A stretch of DNA of 64,000 bases from Bermanella sp047621325 (GCA_047621325.1 JBLHLT010000011.1:1-64000); one strand, 5' to 3'. Numbered from the stretch's first letter, positions 16,933-26,773 are shown. The notes: generated by a model not told the origin, from the sequence alone. Numbers and translations are program-made.

Positions 16933-17940
16933 CTAAACAAAGACTCTTGGCTCTTGCTCTAACTTAATCCCGTATCTCTCAAATACAGCCTCTTTAATTT
17001 CATGTGCCGCGGCCAATACTTCCTCACCACTACCACCATTATTAACCAATACTAACGCTTGCTGTTTATGTACACTGACTGGGCCAAAAGCCTTACCTTT
17101 ATACCCCATTTTATCAATAAGCCAGCCAGCCGGAATTTTTACACCCTGCTCTTGCTTATAATGTGGTGCGTCAGGATATCGGCTTGCTAGATTTTCAAAT
17201 GCGGCATCACTAATCACAGGGTTTTTAAAGAATGAGCCTGCATTTGGTAACTCACTAGGTTGAGGCAGCTTACTTTTACGCACGGATATGACCCAACGTG
17301 CCAATTCTAAGGGTGACGGCGCGCCTCGCTCATTTGCCATTTGATCTAATGGAGAGTATCCAACATTCACGCTTGCCGCCTTACTCAACACAAAATCCAC
17401 GGCGGTTATCAGAACCTTGCAGTCTAATGCTTGTTTAAAAACACTTTCACGGTATTCAAATTTACATGCCGCATTGTCAAATTCGAATTTTTTCAGCGAT
17501 TCCAGAAAGACGCCATGCACACTTTGAATAAATTCTTTCACCTCAACACCATAAGCACCAATGTTTTGTACTGGCGCAGCACCCACTAAACCCGGTATAT
17601 ACGCTAAATTTTGTAAACCATTCCAACCTTGCTGCAAGGTATACATGACTAACTCATGCCAATTGAATCCCGCGCCGACTCTAATTAAGATTGAAGTATC
17701 ATCTTCTTTTAAAATGTCACACTGACAATTTAAAAACTGCACGATCAAACCCGAAACAGATTCAGGCAGCACAACATTACTACCACCACCAAGTACTTTT
17801 AGCTTCAGATTTGATGCCTGCGCAAACGCAGCCACTTCCGCTAGCTCTTCGATACTACTAACTTTCGCCATGAACTGAGCATAAGATGCCACCCCTAGTG
17901 TATTAAGTTCTCGCAGCGCGACATTTTGCTCAATGTTCAT
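16933..17940 (-). CDS. murB: UDP-N-acetylenolpyruvoylglucosamine reductase
   Basis: FAD/NADPH enzyme giving UDP-MurNAc for peptidoglycan. The 335-residue protein has the FAD motif LGGGSNVVLP (50-59), the PVQNIGAYGVE segment, and NAGSFFKNP with the serine that protonates the intermediate. Length and the E. coli-like insertions indicate type I MurB. Its ATG overlaps the stop of the phosphatase gene by four bases. Confidence 0.95.
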   Translation of the reverse strand: MNIEQNVALRELNTLGVASYAQFMAKVSSIEELAEVAAFAQASNLKLKVLGGGSNVVLPESVSGLIVQFLNCQCDILKEDDTSILIRVGAGFNWHELVMYTLQQGWNGLQNLAYIPGLVGAAPVQNIGAYGVEVKEFIQSVHGVFLESLKKFEFDNAACKFEYRESVFKQALDCKVLITAVDFVLSKAASVNVGYSPLDQMANERGAPSPLELARWVISVRKSKLPQPSELPNAGSFFKNPVISDAAFENLASRYPDAPHYKQEQGVKIPAGWLIDKMGYKGKAFGPVSVHKQQALVLVNNGGSGEEVLAAAHEIKEAVFERYGIKLEQEPRVFV

Positions 17941-18395
17941 GGGGCAACCTTACTTTTTAAAAACTGCTCACAAGCGTCTTCTAACAAATCCAATACTAAT
18001 TCAAAGCCATCACCATCACCATAATAAGGGTCTGGCACATCCGACGGCCCCATTGTGCCAAACTCACTTAAAAACAGTGATAACTCGGCTTTAGGATTTT
18101 CAGGCTTAATTGCCATTAGGTTTTGATAATTAGATTCATCCATTGCAAAAATATAATCGAATTCGTAAAAGTCCTCTGGCTTAGCTTGTCTTGCACTTAA
18201 GCCCTCCATGCTAATACCTCGCTTAAGCGCGGCTTGCTGAGAACGAGAATCTGGTGATTTTCCGATATGATAAGCGGCGGTTCCTGCACTATCAATTTTG
18301 ATGGGTAGCTGTCGCAGCGCTGCCATATTACGTAATACGGCCTCAGCCGTTGGTGAGCGACATATATTACCCAAACATACAAATAACACTTTCAT
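17937..18395 (-). CDS. Low-molecular-weight protein tyrosine phosphatase
   Basis: From ATG 18395 (MKVLFVCLGNICRSP) it has 152 residues. A GTG at 18419 would add eight, but an AGGGG ten bases before the ATG favours the shorter form. The catalytic loop CLGNICRS (C-x5-R-S) is at the N-terminus and the general acid is in VPDPYYGD. Substrates are unknown; in other bacteria such enzymes act on tyrosine kinases of polysaccharide export or on arginine phosphate. It is followed directly by murB, as in Pseudomonas. Confidence 0.9.
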   Translation of the reverse strand: MKVLFVCLGNICRSPTAEAVLRNMAALRQLPIKIDSAGTAAYHIGKSPDSRSQQAALKRGISMEGLSARQAKPEDFYEFDYIFAMDESNYQNLMAIKPENPKAELSLFLSEFGTMGPSDVPDPYYGDGDGFELVLDLLEDACEQFLKSKVAP

Positions 18396-18536
18396 AAAGA
18401 TAGAACCCCTAACTGCCACTTATTAGGCATAAACTTGCCGCAATATTACTCGATAAAACGATAAACACCTTATTTTAAGGCTTTTTAAAAACTGGCAAAC
18501 ATTATGCTTTTGTTAAATCAAATAAATCGTTGAAAG

Positions 18537-19298
18537 ATGCTTATGTTAACTCAACCAAAGCTCGTTAAAACCGAATCAAGCAAAAATAAAAGCATTAACC
18601 TTAAAACACAAACAAAGGGTAGCGCTCGGTTTCTATTGGGACTCAATAATCGAGTCAGTCACATGGATAAGCGACTCAGCCGCTTAGAGGCCACGTCAGA
18701 CCATATTTTACGCCATCACATAGGTTATAAAGAACTTGGGCTTACATTTGTCTTAGCGCTTTTAATGTTTACAAGTATCACACTTGGGCTAAAGGAGTTT
18801 GGGTTAAGTACAAATAACCAACACAATATTGCCAACCAGCACGCACTCATAGCCCCATTGCTAAAACAAACCGCCGAATTACAAACTGCGCTTAAGACAA
18901 TCAATACTCAAACCACTAGCTTGCCAGAAATAAACCATTCATTTAAATGGCCACTGGAAAAGCAGCCCAACATCAGCGAAGTGGAATACGCTCAACACAA
19001 ACATGGTGTTGAACTATCATCAAAGCTAGGAGACCCCATCGTAGCCATTGAGAACGGTGACGTCATATATAGCGGCAATGCCATTAATAGTTATGGCAAT
19101 TTAATACTCATTCAACATGATAATCATGTGATCAGCGTATACGGAAACAACTATTCTAATTACGTTTATGAAGGTGACAAAGTCAAAAAAGGACAATTAA
19201 TTGCGGCCGTAGGCGAGAGCGATGGTAAACGATCTAAGCTTTACTTTGAGATTCGCTATAAAGGTAAAGCTCAAGACCCGTTTTTATACTTCAAGTAA
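18537..19298 (+). CDS. Membrane-anchored degenerate LytM (M23-like) protein
   Basis: The 253-residue protein has a basic N-terminal tail, one membrane segment (about 62-82) and a short linker to a C-terminal LytM fold (about 150-253). Zinc ligands are missing: KHGVEL has Glu for Asp, VYGNN replaces the usual Y.H, and LYFEIR has Tyr where active enzymes have LHF. LYFEIR.KG.A.DP is typical of EnvC/NlpD-type amidase activators, so a role in activating peptidoglycan amidases is inferred. It occupies the place where kdsB is found in related genomes, on the opposite strand to its neighbours. Confidence 0.7.
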   Translation: MLMLTQPKLVKTESSKNKSINLKTQTKGSARFLLGLNNRVSHMDKRLSRLEATSDHILRHHIGYKELGLTFVLALLMFTSITLGLKEFGLSTNNQHNIANQHALIAPLLKQTAELQTALKTINTQTTSLPEINHSFKWPLEKQPNISEVEYAQHKHGVELSSKLGDPIVAIENGDVIYSGNAINSYGNLILIQHDNHVISVYGNNYSNYVYEGDKVKKGQLIAAVGESDGKRSKLYFEIRYKGKAQDPFLYFK

Positions 19299-19299
19299 A

Positions 19300-19485
19300 T
19301 TACTTGGCTAGTTTTTCATCGGTCGTCAATGCACGACCACTCTCAGGCAGCATAACCGGAATACCATCGTCTATTTTAAATGCGACACCATCAAACTTGC
19401 AGATTAGTTCTGATTTTTCTTTATCTAAATGAAGATTGCCTTTACACAAAGGGCAAACCAAAAGAGACAATAATTTTTTATCCAT
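19300..19485 (-). CDS. Trm112/YcaR family zinc-ribbon-like protein
   Basis: A 61-residue protein of the UPF0434/YcaR family. It has the N-terminal LLSLLVCPLCKGNLHL pair of cysteines and the DDGIPVMLPE end common to the family. It overlaps lpxK by eight bases. In E. coli ycaR lies between lpxK and kdsB; here no kdsB follows. Its role is unknown, though Trm112-type proteins activate methyltransferases in other organisms. Confidence 0.88.
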   Translation of the reverse strand: MDKKLLSLLVCPLCKGNLHLDKEKSELICKFDGVAFKIDDGIPVMLPESGRALTTDEKLAK

Positions 19486-20458
19486 GATCCCGCTTCCACT
19501 GTTCGAGTTTCAATTTTAAGTGCTGCAAAAAGGATTCAGGTAAGCGGGCCGATATTTTCAAATACCACATATCCTCACCTGCGAACGGCTTTACCTTCAC
19601 TGCATCTTTTTCTGTCATTAGTACTTGCTGAGTTAAATCTAAAAAATCTTGTGCTTTGTAATCATGATGATCAGGGAACCAATTATGAGCACAATGAATA
19701 TTCAAGTCATTTAGCGTTTTCAAAAATTTATCGGGATTACCTATACCAGCAACCGCTAATGCATCTTGCTTGTGCTTGAATCGTGTCAACTCACACACTT
19801 CATTGGTACGCAAATTGACCCATGATACAGGCTCAATTTGAAAATGTGACTCGCTGATTTGTGTACCACTTTTTAAAACATAATCCACACTGTTCAGTCG
19901 ATTTTTATGCTCCCTTAATGGCCCTACTGGCATTAATTGCTCATTCCCTAAACCTCGTGAACCATCTATCACACAAATTTCATAATCACGATGCAATTGA
20001 TAATGCTGTAACCCATCATCACTGATAATCACATTAACGCCCGCCGTTAATATACAAGACACCGCGCGGGTTCGAATTGGGTCAACAACGACAGGAATCC
20101 TCAGTGAGTGATACAGCATATAAGGCTCATCACCCACCTGATGTGAGCTATCTTTAGCTTGAATTAAATGCGGGAAAGCCGTCAATGCCCCCCCATAACC
20201 GCGACTGATTACGCCCGGCTGATAACCGAGTGATTGCAGGTATTTTACCAACGCTTGCACGACTGGGGTTTTACCCGTACCACCTATAGTGATATTGCCG
20301 ACTACAATCACAGGCACAGAATAAGGCTTTGATTGAGTACCCAAGTAAGCGTTTCGCTTTCGAGCTGTTATGACTCTTACCAATACAGATAGAGGCCATA
20401 ACAACCAAGTCCACTGCAAGCGGCCATACCAAGCGGCATTAAATAATCGTTCTAGCAC
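19478..20458 (-). CDS. lpxK: Tetraacyldisaccharide 4'-kinase
   Basis: Phosphorylates the lipid A disaccharide at the inner membrane. The 326-residue protein has the P-loop GGTGKTPV (about 58-65), SRGYGG, VGDEP and ISDDGLQHY motifs of LpxK. It lies three bases downstream of msbA, the standard msbA-lpxK pair linking lipid A synthesis with export. Confidence 0.96.
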   Translation of the reverse strand: MLERLFNAAWYGRLQWTWLLWPLSVLVRVITARKRNAYLGTQSKPYSVPVIVVGNITIGGTGKTPVVQALVKYLQSLGYQPGVISRGYGGALTAFPHLIQAKDSSHQVGDEPYMLYHSLRIPVVVDPIRTRAVSCILTAGVNVIISDDGLQHYQLHRDYEICVIDGSRGLGNEQLMPVGPLREHKNRLNSVDYVLKSGTQISESHFQIEPVSWVNLRTNEVCELTRFKHKQDALAVAGIGNPDKFLKTLNDLNIHCAHNWFPDHHDYKAQDFLDLTQQVLMTEKDAVKVKPFAGEDMWYLKISARLPESFLQHLKLKLEQWKRDHG

Positions 20459-20461
20459 CGC

Positions 20462-22207
20462 TTACCCACTAAATTGCATATCATGTAGGTTCTTATAAAA
20501 CCCTTGTTTTTCTATTAAGGTCTTATGATTACCACGCTCAACAATTTCGCCTTTATTCACCACTAAAATAGTGTCGGCTTTTTCAATGGTACTTAAACGG
20601 TGAGCAATCACAAAACTAGTGCGATTTTTCATCAAATTATCTAAAGCTTTTTGAATATAGCGTTCAGATTCCGTATCCAGCGCACTGGTCGCTTCATCTA
20701 AAATCAAAATAGGTGCATCTTTCAAAATGGCACGGGCAATGGCCAACCGCTGACGCTGCCCACCCGACAAATTACCACCATCATCACCTATCATGGTTTC
20801 CATACCTTGCGGCATTTCTTCAATAAATTCTAAGGCATGAGCGGCTTTTGCGGCGGCATACACTTCATCTTCCGTTTTTTCGGCCAAGCTGCCATAAGCA
20901 ATATTATTAAAAACGGTATCGTTAAATAACGTAACACCCTGACTCACCAACGCAATTTGACGACGCAGATCATCTAACGGGTACTCTTTAATACTGCGAC
21001 CATCCAATAAAATATCACCATCGTTAAACTCATAAAAACGGGTTAACAAGTTAATTAACGTGGACTTACCACTGCCTGACTTACCCACTAACGCTACGCT
21101 TTCGCCAGGTTTGACATCAATCTGTATATTTTTAAGCACGATTTCATCGGATTCAGGGTAATGAAAATTCAGATTTTTAATTTGAATCGACCCTTCCGCC
21201 CTTTTAATGGATAGCGCACCTGAATCGTCCTCGGCATCCTGACCCAGCACTGAAAAAATACTCTTTGCAGCAACAACCCCTTGCTGTAACAACGCATTAA
21301 TTCCGGCAAGCGTTCGCATCGGCTTAGCCAACGTACTTGCCGCTGTCATAAACGCCATTAATTCGCCAAAATCCATACCGCCGATAACACGCGGATCTAA
21401 CGCAACCCACATCAAAGCACCGATTGCCATGGCGACAATCATTTGCATAATGGGCACACTAATGGCCTTTACTCGGGCAAACTTTAAAGTTTGAATTCGA
21501 TTGGTTTCACTAACTTTAGCAAATCGGCCTTGTTCATATTCGTGACCTGAAAATATTTTTACTTCCTGATAAGCATTAACAGCTTCACCAGCGACTTGCG
21601 TCACCTGCCCCATACTGCCTTGAACGTTCGTGCTGTATTTTTTGAAATATTTATTGGCTTTTTTTACGATAAGTGCCAAGAAAGGTGCAGCAGCAAAAAA
21701 GATAAGTGTAAGCTTCCAGTTCATATAGAACATATAGCCTAACAAAAAAACCACGGTTAAACCTTCACGTACCAAGCTGGTAACCGCATTTGTGATCGAG
21801 CCGTAAACTTGCTCAACATCAAATGTGATTTTAGAAATAATGTGACCTTTAGCGTGCTTATCAAAAAACTCATTGGGTAAAATAAGATAATGATTAAACA
21901 GCGCTGTTCTTAATTTATGTACAACAGTACGCCCTACTTTGGCTAAAAAGAAGTCTCCCAAGAAACTACCGAAACCTCTTAAGGCAAAAATACCAAGAAT
22001 CAACGCCACTAAAAATGTCCGAGATTCAACCGTAGGGTTTTGATAAGTCTGCTCTATCAACTCCATTAAGTGCGCCAGCATTGGTGCTGTCGATGCATAA
22101 ATACAAAAACCAAATATGGCAATAAAATATAAGAATTTTTGCTGAAACACATAACCAAGTAGGCGCTTATAAAGCGCCCAGTCAGTTAGGTTAGAAGTAT
22201 CTTTCAT
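20462..22207 (-). CDS. msbA: Lipid A export ATP-binding/permease MsbA
   Basis: Flips core-lipid A across the inner membrane. The 581-residue half-transporter has six N-terminal membrane helices (to about 310) and an ABC ATPase with Walker A GKSGSGKST, signature LSGGQRQR and Walker B LILDEATSALD. It lies between exbD and lpxK, two bases after exbD. Confidence 0.95.
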   Translation of the reverse strand: MKDTSNLTDWALYKRLLGYVFQQKFLYFIAIFGFCIYASTAPMLAHLMELIEQTYQNPTVESRTFLVALILGIFALRGFGSFLGDFFLAKVGRTVVHKLRTALFNHYLILPNEFFDKHAKGHIISKITFDVEQVYGSITNAVTSLVREGLTVVFLLGYMFYMNWKLTLIFFAAAPFLALIVKKANKYFKKYSTNVQGSMGQVTQVAGEAVNAYQEVKIFSGHEYEQGRFAKVSETNRIQTLKFARVKAISVPIMQMIVAMAIGALMWVALDPRVIGGMDFGELMAFMTAASTLAKPMRTLAGINALLQQGVVAAKSIFSVLGQDAEDDSGALSIKRAEGSIQIKNLNFHYPESDEIVLKNIQIDVKPGESVALVGKSGSGKSTLINLLTRFYEFNDGDILLDGRSIKEYPLDDLRRQIALVSQGVTLFNDTVFNNIAYGSLAEKTEDEVYAAAKAAHALEFIEEMPQGMETMIGDDGGNLSGGQRQRLAIARAILKDAPILILDEATSALDTESERYIQKALDNLMKNRTSFVIAHRLSTIEKADTILVVNKGEIVERGNHKTLIEKQGFYKNLHDMQFSG

Positions 22208-22209
22208 GA

Positions 22210-22623
22210 TTATTTAGCTTGCTTGCTGGTAATACTCAACCGAGAAAATCCCAGTTGACCGGCGGCATCCATCGCTCGAACGACGAACTCATGGGGTGTT
22301 GATGCATCTGCAGTAATTATAAATGGTAAACTTCTATCGCCCACTGACACTTTTTCAATTGCCTGCTTCAACGTCACCAGCTTTTGGCTAATTAACGCTT
22401 GCCCATTAATACTATAAGTACCTTGCTTATCAATCACCACCTCGACCATTTTATCGGGGGCGTCAGCCACTTCGCCGTCCGCCTCTGGCAAATTAACGGC
22501 CAAGTGATTCTCTTTAGTAAAGGTCGTACTTACCATAAAAAAGATAAGTAACAGGAATACAATATCGATTAAAGGAGTCAGATTTAAGCTGAGTTCTTCT
22601 TTGTTTTGACGCTTAAAGTTCAC
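22210..22623 (-). CDS. exbD: ExbD/TolR-family biopolymer transport protein
   Basis: Proton-channel partner of ExbB. I chose the GTG at 22623 (MNFKRQNKEE), giving 137 residues: AGAGGG lies nine bases upstream within the end of exbB, and the family start aligns. A longer frame from 22677 would overlap exbB by 50 bases. The single membrane helix carries the essential Asp in LTPLIDIVFLLLIFF; the periplasmic domain follows. No tonB lies nearby, so the client may be TonB elsewhere or an unknown one. Confidence 0.9.
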   Translation of the reverse strand: MNFKRQNKEELSLNLTPLIDIVFLLLIFFMVSTTFTKENHLAVNLPEADGEVADAPDKMVEVVIDKQGTYSINGQALISQKLVTLKQAIEKVSVGDRSLPFIITADASTPHEFVVRAMDAAGQLGFSRLSITSKQAK

Positions 22624-22627
22624 AAAT

Positions 22628-23257
22628 CTAACCCTCTGGCGTCTCACTAACTTCACGATCGCCATGCAATACGTCAACTAACTTGATCGCTTCTTGCTCC
22701 ATAAACACAACTATCTCATCAATTCGACGCTGAAATATGCGATAACAAATTAAAGCGGGTATCGCAATCATCATACCTGCCGCAGTGGTTACCAGTGCCT
22801 CAGAAATACCTCCAGCCAACACACCTGCATTACCTGTACCTTGGGCCATAATTTCATTAAATACCGAAATCATACCTAATACTGTGCCTAATAAGCCCAT
22901 CAAAGGAGCAACCGCAGCAATTGTACCCAGCGCATTTAAGAAACGTTCCATTTCGTGAACCGCTTTCGATGCGGCTTGCTCAATAGCTTCTTTTGTAATG
23001 TCACGACCATGGCGAGAATTACTTAACCCTGCCGCTAAAATAGAGCCTAAATGCGTCTCTTGCTTTAATTGCTTAAGTTTTGTGCTGTCTAGTTCGTTGT
23101 TTTTAATCCACATCCACACCTGCGCAAGCAAATGCTTAGGGGCGATGTTTTCAGGGCGTAGCGTCCAAAAACGCTCAATGCAAATTGCAACGGCCAATAC
23201 AGAGGCCAAAATGAGGGGAATCATCATCCAACCGCCAGCAAATACCAGTTCTTTCAC
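22628..23257 (-). CDS. exbB: ExbB/TolQ/MotA-family proton channel protein
   Basis: Energises outer-membrane transport with ExbD. The start is taken as GTG 23257 (MKELVFAGGWMMIPLI), seven bases after AGGAG, giving 209 residues; the frame is open upstream into the comEC end but has no good site. Three membrane helices are visible, with the APLMGLLGTVLGMI signature in the second and AAGMMIAIPALI in the third. The comEC-exbB-exbD-msbA/lpxK order resembles that of Pseudomonas. Confidence 0.9.
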   Translation of the reverse strand: MKELVFAGGWMMIPLILASVLAVAICIERFWTLRPENIAPKHLLAQVWMWIKNNELDSTKLKQLKQETHLGSILAAGLSNSRHGRDITKEAIEQAASKAVHEMERFLNALGTIAAVAPLMGLLGTVLGMISVFNEIMAQGTGNAGVLAGGISEALVTTAAGMMIAIPALICYRIFQRRIDEIVVFMEQEAIKLVDVLHGDREVSETPEG

Positions 23258-23276
23258 CTCATTACTCCTACTTATT

Positions 23277-25442
23277 TTATTCTGTAATACTAAATTGAGG
23301 GCGGTATGTTGAAACAACTAGCGCCTCTTGTCTAGGTGGAAACGCAACTTGTAGCGAACCTTTCTCAGCAGTTGCATAAACCATCATGTTTCTGCTTTGA
23401 TATTTGTTCACTATTTGCCCATGAGGATGCCCATAACGATTGAGAAAACCAGCCGAAATTAAAACAACCGCTGGATTTACCGCATCCAAGAACCCATCCG
23501 TGCTTGACGTTCGGCTACCATGATGTGGCGCAATTAAAACGTCAGCACGCAATTTACCACGTTCCTGTGCAATCAATTGTTTTTCTGCTTCTTTTTCTAT
23601 GTCACCAGTAAAAAGCACGCTTTTGCCACCCGAACTGACAACCTTCAATAAACATGATCCATTATTGCCGCGAGCAAACCCTTCAGCTTGGAAGCGCATA
23701 AACATCACGCCATCGTATTCCCATTGTTTAGCGTCACAATGATTCTGGTCTATCTTTTCATCTGCTATTTTACTAAGCAAGACCGATCCGCCAGCATGAT
23801 CATTATCCTCGTGCGTCACATGGAGCATATCCAGTCTGCGTATTTTATGTTGACGCAAATAAGGTTGAATAACAAAATCCGCCACGCCTAAACCGTTCAT
23901 AAATTGAGCGCCCGTATCAACAAGTATGTACTTATTTGCGGTTTGAATCAGCGCAGCACTGCCCTGACCAACATCAAACATGATCAACTCAAAACCACCG
24001 TCATCAGGTTTATTGGCAGGTAATAAAAGCGCAATCAACCCGACTGCCAATCCTAAAGTACGCATATTTAAAACACGAGGCAGCAAACCCATCACTAACG
24101 CCACCATGAACAGATAGCGGTAATCTTGATGTATCGGCAACCACCAAGTAATGACACGCTCTACTTCATGAAGCACACCCATTAAGGATGATAATGCCAA
24201 CTCCAATAACTCGAGTGCATGGTTATCAGCTACAGCACCCCACACAAGTGCCAATAAAACCGCTGGCATCACCAGCAATGTAAAAAGTGGAATCAGCAAT
24301 AAATTTACGAGCAATGAAAAAGGCACTACTGCCTGATTAAAACCAAGAAGCACCAGTCCACCCATACTAAATGCCAACCACTGCGCCTTAATCAAACCAG
24401 ATAACCAAGACACGCTGGCCATCCCAGAAAAGCCCATAACAAGTGCTAAAACGATGCTAAAAGACAACCAACTGCCCATATCCATAAAAGCTAAGGGCTT
24501 CATCAATATGACAACGAGAAGCGCAAATACAAAATAATGAATCACATGTGTAAAGCGCGTTTGATATAACATCAACACACCGCACATGAGCATCAGCACC
24601 GCTCGCATAGCAGGCACTTGAAAGCCTGTCATAAAGCCATAGAGAACAGCAGCACTCAAACCTGCTGTAACCGCTACAAACCGCGCATACGGCCAATTAA
24701 GAAGCAATAATGGACGTTGCAACCAATAAAATAACAACCCAACTAAACCCGCTACAATGCCGACATGCAGACCAGACACCACAAATAAATGACTAATACC
24801 CGATGAAAAGATTAATCTCTTATCATCACCCCTTAAGCCATTTTTATCCCCTAACACCAATGCCCTTAAAATTGGAAATTCCACGGCCGAAAGCTGATCA
24901 GAAAGCCTATTTAATAGTGTATGGCCTGCATCCCCTACCCTTACATTTAATTGAGACTTAGTGCGTACGCTGGCTTGCGCGCGATGCCCTTTGGCTATCA
25001 GCCATTGTCGATAATTAAAGCCACCGGGATTGCGAAAAGAATAAATAGGTTTCACTCGCAGTTCTAACTGCCAGCGCTCACCACTGGCGATATTCAATGG
25101 GCAGCGATAGCAACTGACTTTTAAAGCACCAATGCGACCCTCTTCAATAAAATCAAAATCCGTTTTAAAGGGTAAACGTGACACAGAGCTGACCTGCCCT
25201 ATAACAACCGCAGTTGATTTATCTGCGCTTAACGGCAGTGCGTTTTGCAGTGCAAGCGACCAATGCCAATTGACCCACAAAACCCCCGCCACAAAAAACA
25301 ATACGTGAGACAGTCGCTTAGGGTGAGCAAACACCACTAATAATAAAATCAAGGGTGAGAACAATAAGCTTAAGATAGGCCAAATAGACGACACTAATAC
25401 GCCTATAATGAAGCCAATAAAGGGCAACCTGATAACTAGCAT
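23277..25442 (-). CDS. comEC: DNA internalisation competence protein ComEC/Rec2
   Basis: Inner-membrane channel for uptake of single-stranded DNA. The 721-residue protein has an N-terminal OB-like DUF4131 region, a central multi-helix competence domain (about 190-460, with GLHVGIVAGL) and a C-terminal metallo-beta-lactamase domain (from about 475) with THEDNDHAGG and APHHGSRTSS metal motifs. All domains look intact, so natural competence is possible; type IV pilus genes pilZ and pilU in this window are consistent with that. Confidence 0.93.
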   Translation of the reverse strand: MLVIRLPFIGFIIGVLVSSIWPILSLLFSPLILLLVVFAHPKRLSHVLFFVAGVLWVNWHWSLALQNALPLSADKSTAVVIGQVSSVSRLPFKTDFDFIEEGRIGALKVSCYRCPLNIASGERWQLELRVKPIYSFRNPGGFNYRQWLIAKGHRAQASVRTKSQLNVRVGDAGHTLLNRLSDQLSAVEFPILRALVLGDKNGLRGDDKRLIFSSGISHLFVVSGLHVGIVAGLVGLLFYWLQRPLLLLNWPYARFVAVTAGLSAAVLYGFMTGFQVPAMRAVLMLMCGVLMLYQTRFTHVIHYFVFALLVVILMKPLAFMDMGSWLSFSIVLALVMGFSGMASVSWLSGLIKAQWLAFSMGGLVLLGFNQAVVPFSLLVNLLLIPLFTLLVMPAVLLALVWGAVADNHALELLELALSSLMGVLHEVERVITWWLPIHQDYRYLFMVALVMGLLPRVLNMRTLGLAVGLIALLLPANKPDDGGFELIMFDVGQGSAALIQTANKYILVDTGAQFMNGLGVADFVIQPYLRQHKIRRLDMLHVTHEDNDHAGGSVLLSKIADEKIDQNHCDAKQWEYDGVMFMRFQAEGFARGNNGSCLLKVVSSGGKSVLFTGDIEKEAEKQLIAQERGKLRADVLIAPHHGSRTSSTDGFLDAVNPAVVLISAGFLNRYGHPHGQIVNKYQSRNMMVYATAEKGSLQVAFPPRQEALVVSTYRPQFSITE

Positions 25443-25533
25443 GTCATATGCATTCCGTGCATAATTGCGCCCTTCTCAAGGGACACATGTTCCATAATAA
25501 CTAATACCCCTCTGAATTGTGTCTGGGAATACT

Positions 25534-26058
25534 ATGCCAAAACAAGCACTTAAGCGTTTATTCCCTAACCCTAAAACGGTTCAGCAGCATCCATCGTTAC
25601 AGTTTCTAGGGCCATTGCTACACGAGCCAAACCTGTGGCATCTAAATCGTCGCTCGGTTTCACGAGCGTTTCTTGTGGGAATATTTTTTGCGTTTATTCC
25701 TATGCCATTTCAAATGGTAGCCGCAGCGATGCTGGGCATTATGATCCACTCAAACCTGCCCATTTCCATTGGCTTAGTTTGGATCAGCAACCCAATTACC
25801 ATTCCACCTATTTTTTACTTCACCTATAAAGTCGGCACCGTGTTATTGGACACACCGATTCGAGAATTTGAAATAGAGCTATCACTTGACTGGGTATTAA
25901 CTGAACTCAGCGCCATTTGGGAACCGCTATTATTAGGCTCCCTGTTATGCGCCACCATCTTTTCGGCCTTAGGCTTTATTGGTATCCGTTTATTTTGGCG
26001 CTTCCATGTCATTACTAACTGGAATAAACGCAAAGCAAAGCGCGCTGCGCAAACATAA
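25534..26058 (+). CDS. DUF2062 family membrane protein
   Basis: From ATG 25534 (MPKQALKRLFPNP) the product has 174 residues; a GTG at 25519 would add five. It shows the DUF2062 pattern: a basic N-terminus, NLWHLNRRSVSRAFLVGIFFAFIPMPFQM, then WISNPITIPPIFYFTYKVG and a final helix. About three membrane segments are present. The gene is divergent from comEC and convergent with lolD. Function is unknown. Confidence 0.82.
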   Translation: MPKQALKRLFPNPKTVQQHPSLQFLGPLLHEPNLWHLNRRSVSRAFLVGIFFAFIPMPFQMVAAAMLGIMIHSNLPISIGLVWISNPITIPPIFYFTYKVGTVLLDTPIREFEIELSLDWVLTELSAIWEPLLLGSLLCATIFSALGFIGIRLFWRFHVITNWNKRKAKRAAQT

Positions 26059-26060
26059 AC

Positions 26061-26088
26061 AAAAAAAGCGCTAGTTAAGCTAGCGCTT
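26061..26088 (-). terminator. Bidirectional terminator between the DUF2062 gene and lolD
   Basis: AGCGCTAG pairs with CTAGCGCT around TTAAG. The hairpin contains the lolD stop codon, and the A-run on its left reads as T on the minus strand. Confidence 0.78.
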
Positions 26089-26773
26089 CCAATGATTGCA
26101 ATTTTCCATCCAATAATTGGTAACTCGTTTGAGCCAAGCGCGAGAACGCAAGGTCATGAGTTACCACCACAAATGCGGTTTTCATTTCTTTATTTAACTG
26201 CGTAATCAACATCTGAATATCATATGCCGTATGCGCATCTAAATTCCCAGTGGGTTCATCTAGTAATACCAAGGCAGGCTGGGTAATGAGTGCACGAGCA
26301 ATAGCGACACGCTGACGTTCACCACCAGAAAGCTCAGCTGGTTTATGTTTTATACGTGGGCCCAAGCCTACTTTTTCTAACATAGCCTGAGCCTGTGATA
26401 ATGCTTGTTTTTTATTAACACCCTGAATCCATAGCGGCATCGCGACGTTTTCGCAGGCGGTAAATTCTGCTAACAAGTGGTGAAATTGATAAACAAATCC
26501 TAGGTGCGCATTTCGTAACTTACCTAACTGAGATTCAGATAACGTACTAATATCTTGCTCACCCCACATTACACGACCGCTACTGGGTAAATCCAAGCCT
26601 GCCAACATGTTAAGCAATGTTGTTTTACCTGAACCCGATGCCCCCACCACAGATACCCAATCACCTTGTGACAAGGTAAATTCAAGCTCATCCAAAATGC
26701 GAATTGGCTCTGGACCCACCTGGTATTCTTTAACTAAGCTTTCACAGCGTAAAACCGTGGTATTAGATGTCAT
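26075..26773 (-). CDS. lolD: Lipoprotein-releasing ABC transporter ATP-binding protein
   Basis: ATPase that drives extraction of outer-membrane lipoproteins from the inner membrane for LolA. The 232-residue protein has Walker A GASGSGKTT, the LolD-typical LGFVYQFHHLLAEFTA stretch, signature LSGGERQR and Walker B LVLLDEPTGNLD. It overlaps the permease gene by 11 bases. Confidence 0.95.
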   Translation of the reverse strand: MTSNTTVLRCESLVKEYQVGPEPIRILDELEFTLSQGDWVSVVGASGSGKTTLLNMLAGLDLPSSGRVMWGEQDISTLSESQLGKLRNAHLGFVYQFHHLLAEFTACENVAMPLWIQGVNKKQALSQAQAMLEKVGLGPRIKHKPAELSGGERQRVAIARALITQPALVLLDEPTGNLDAHTAYDIQMLITQLNKEMKTAFVVVTHDLAFSRLAQTSYQLLDGKLQSLEALA

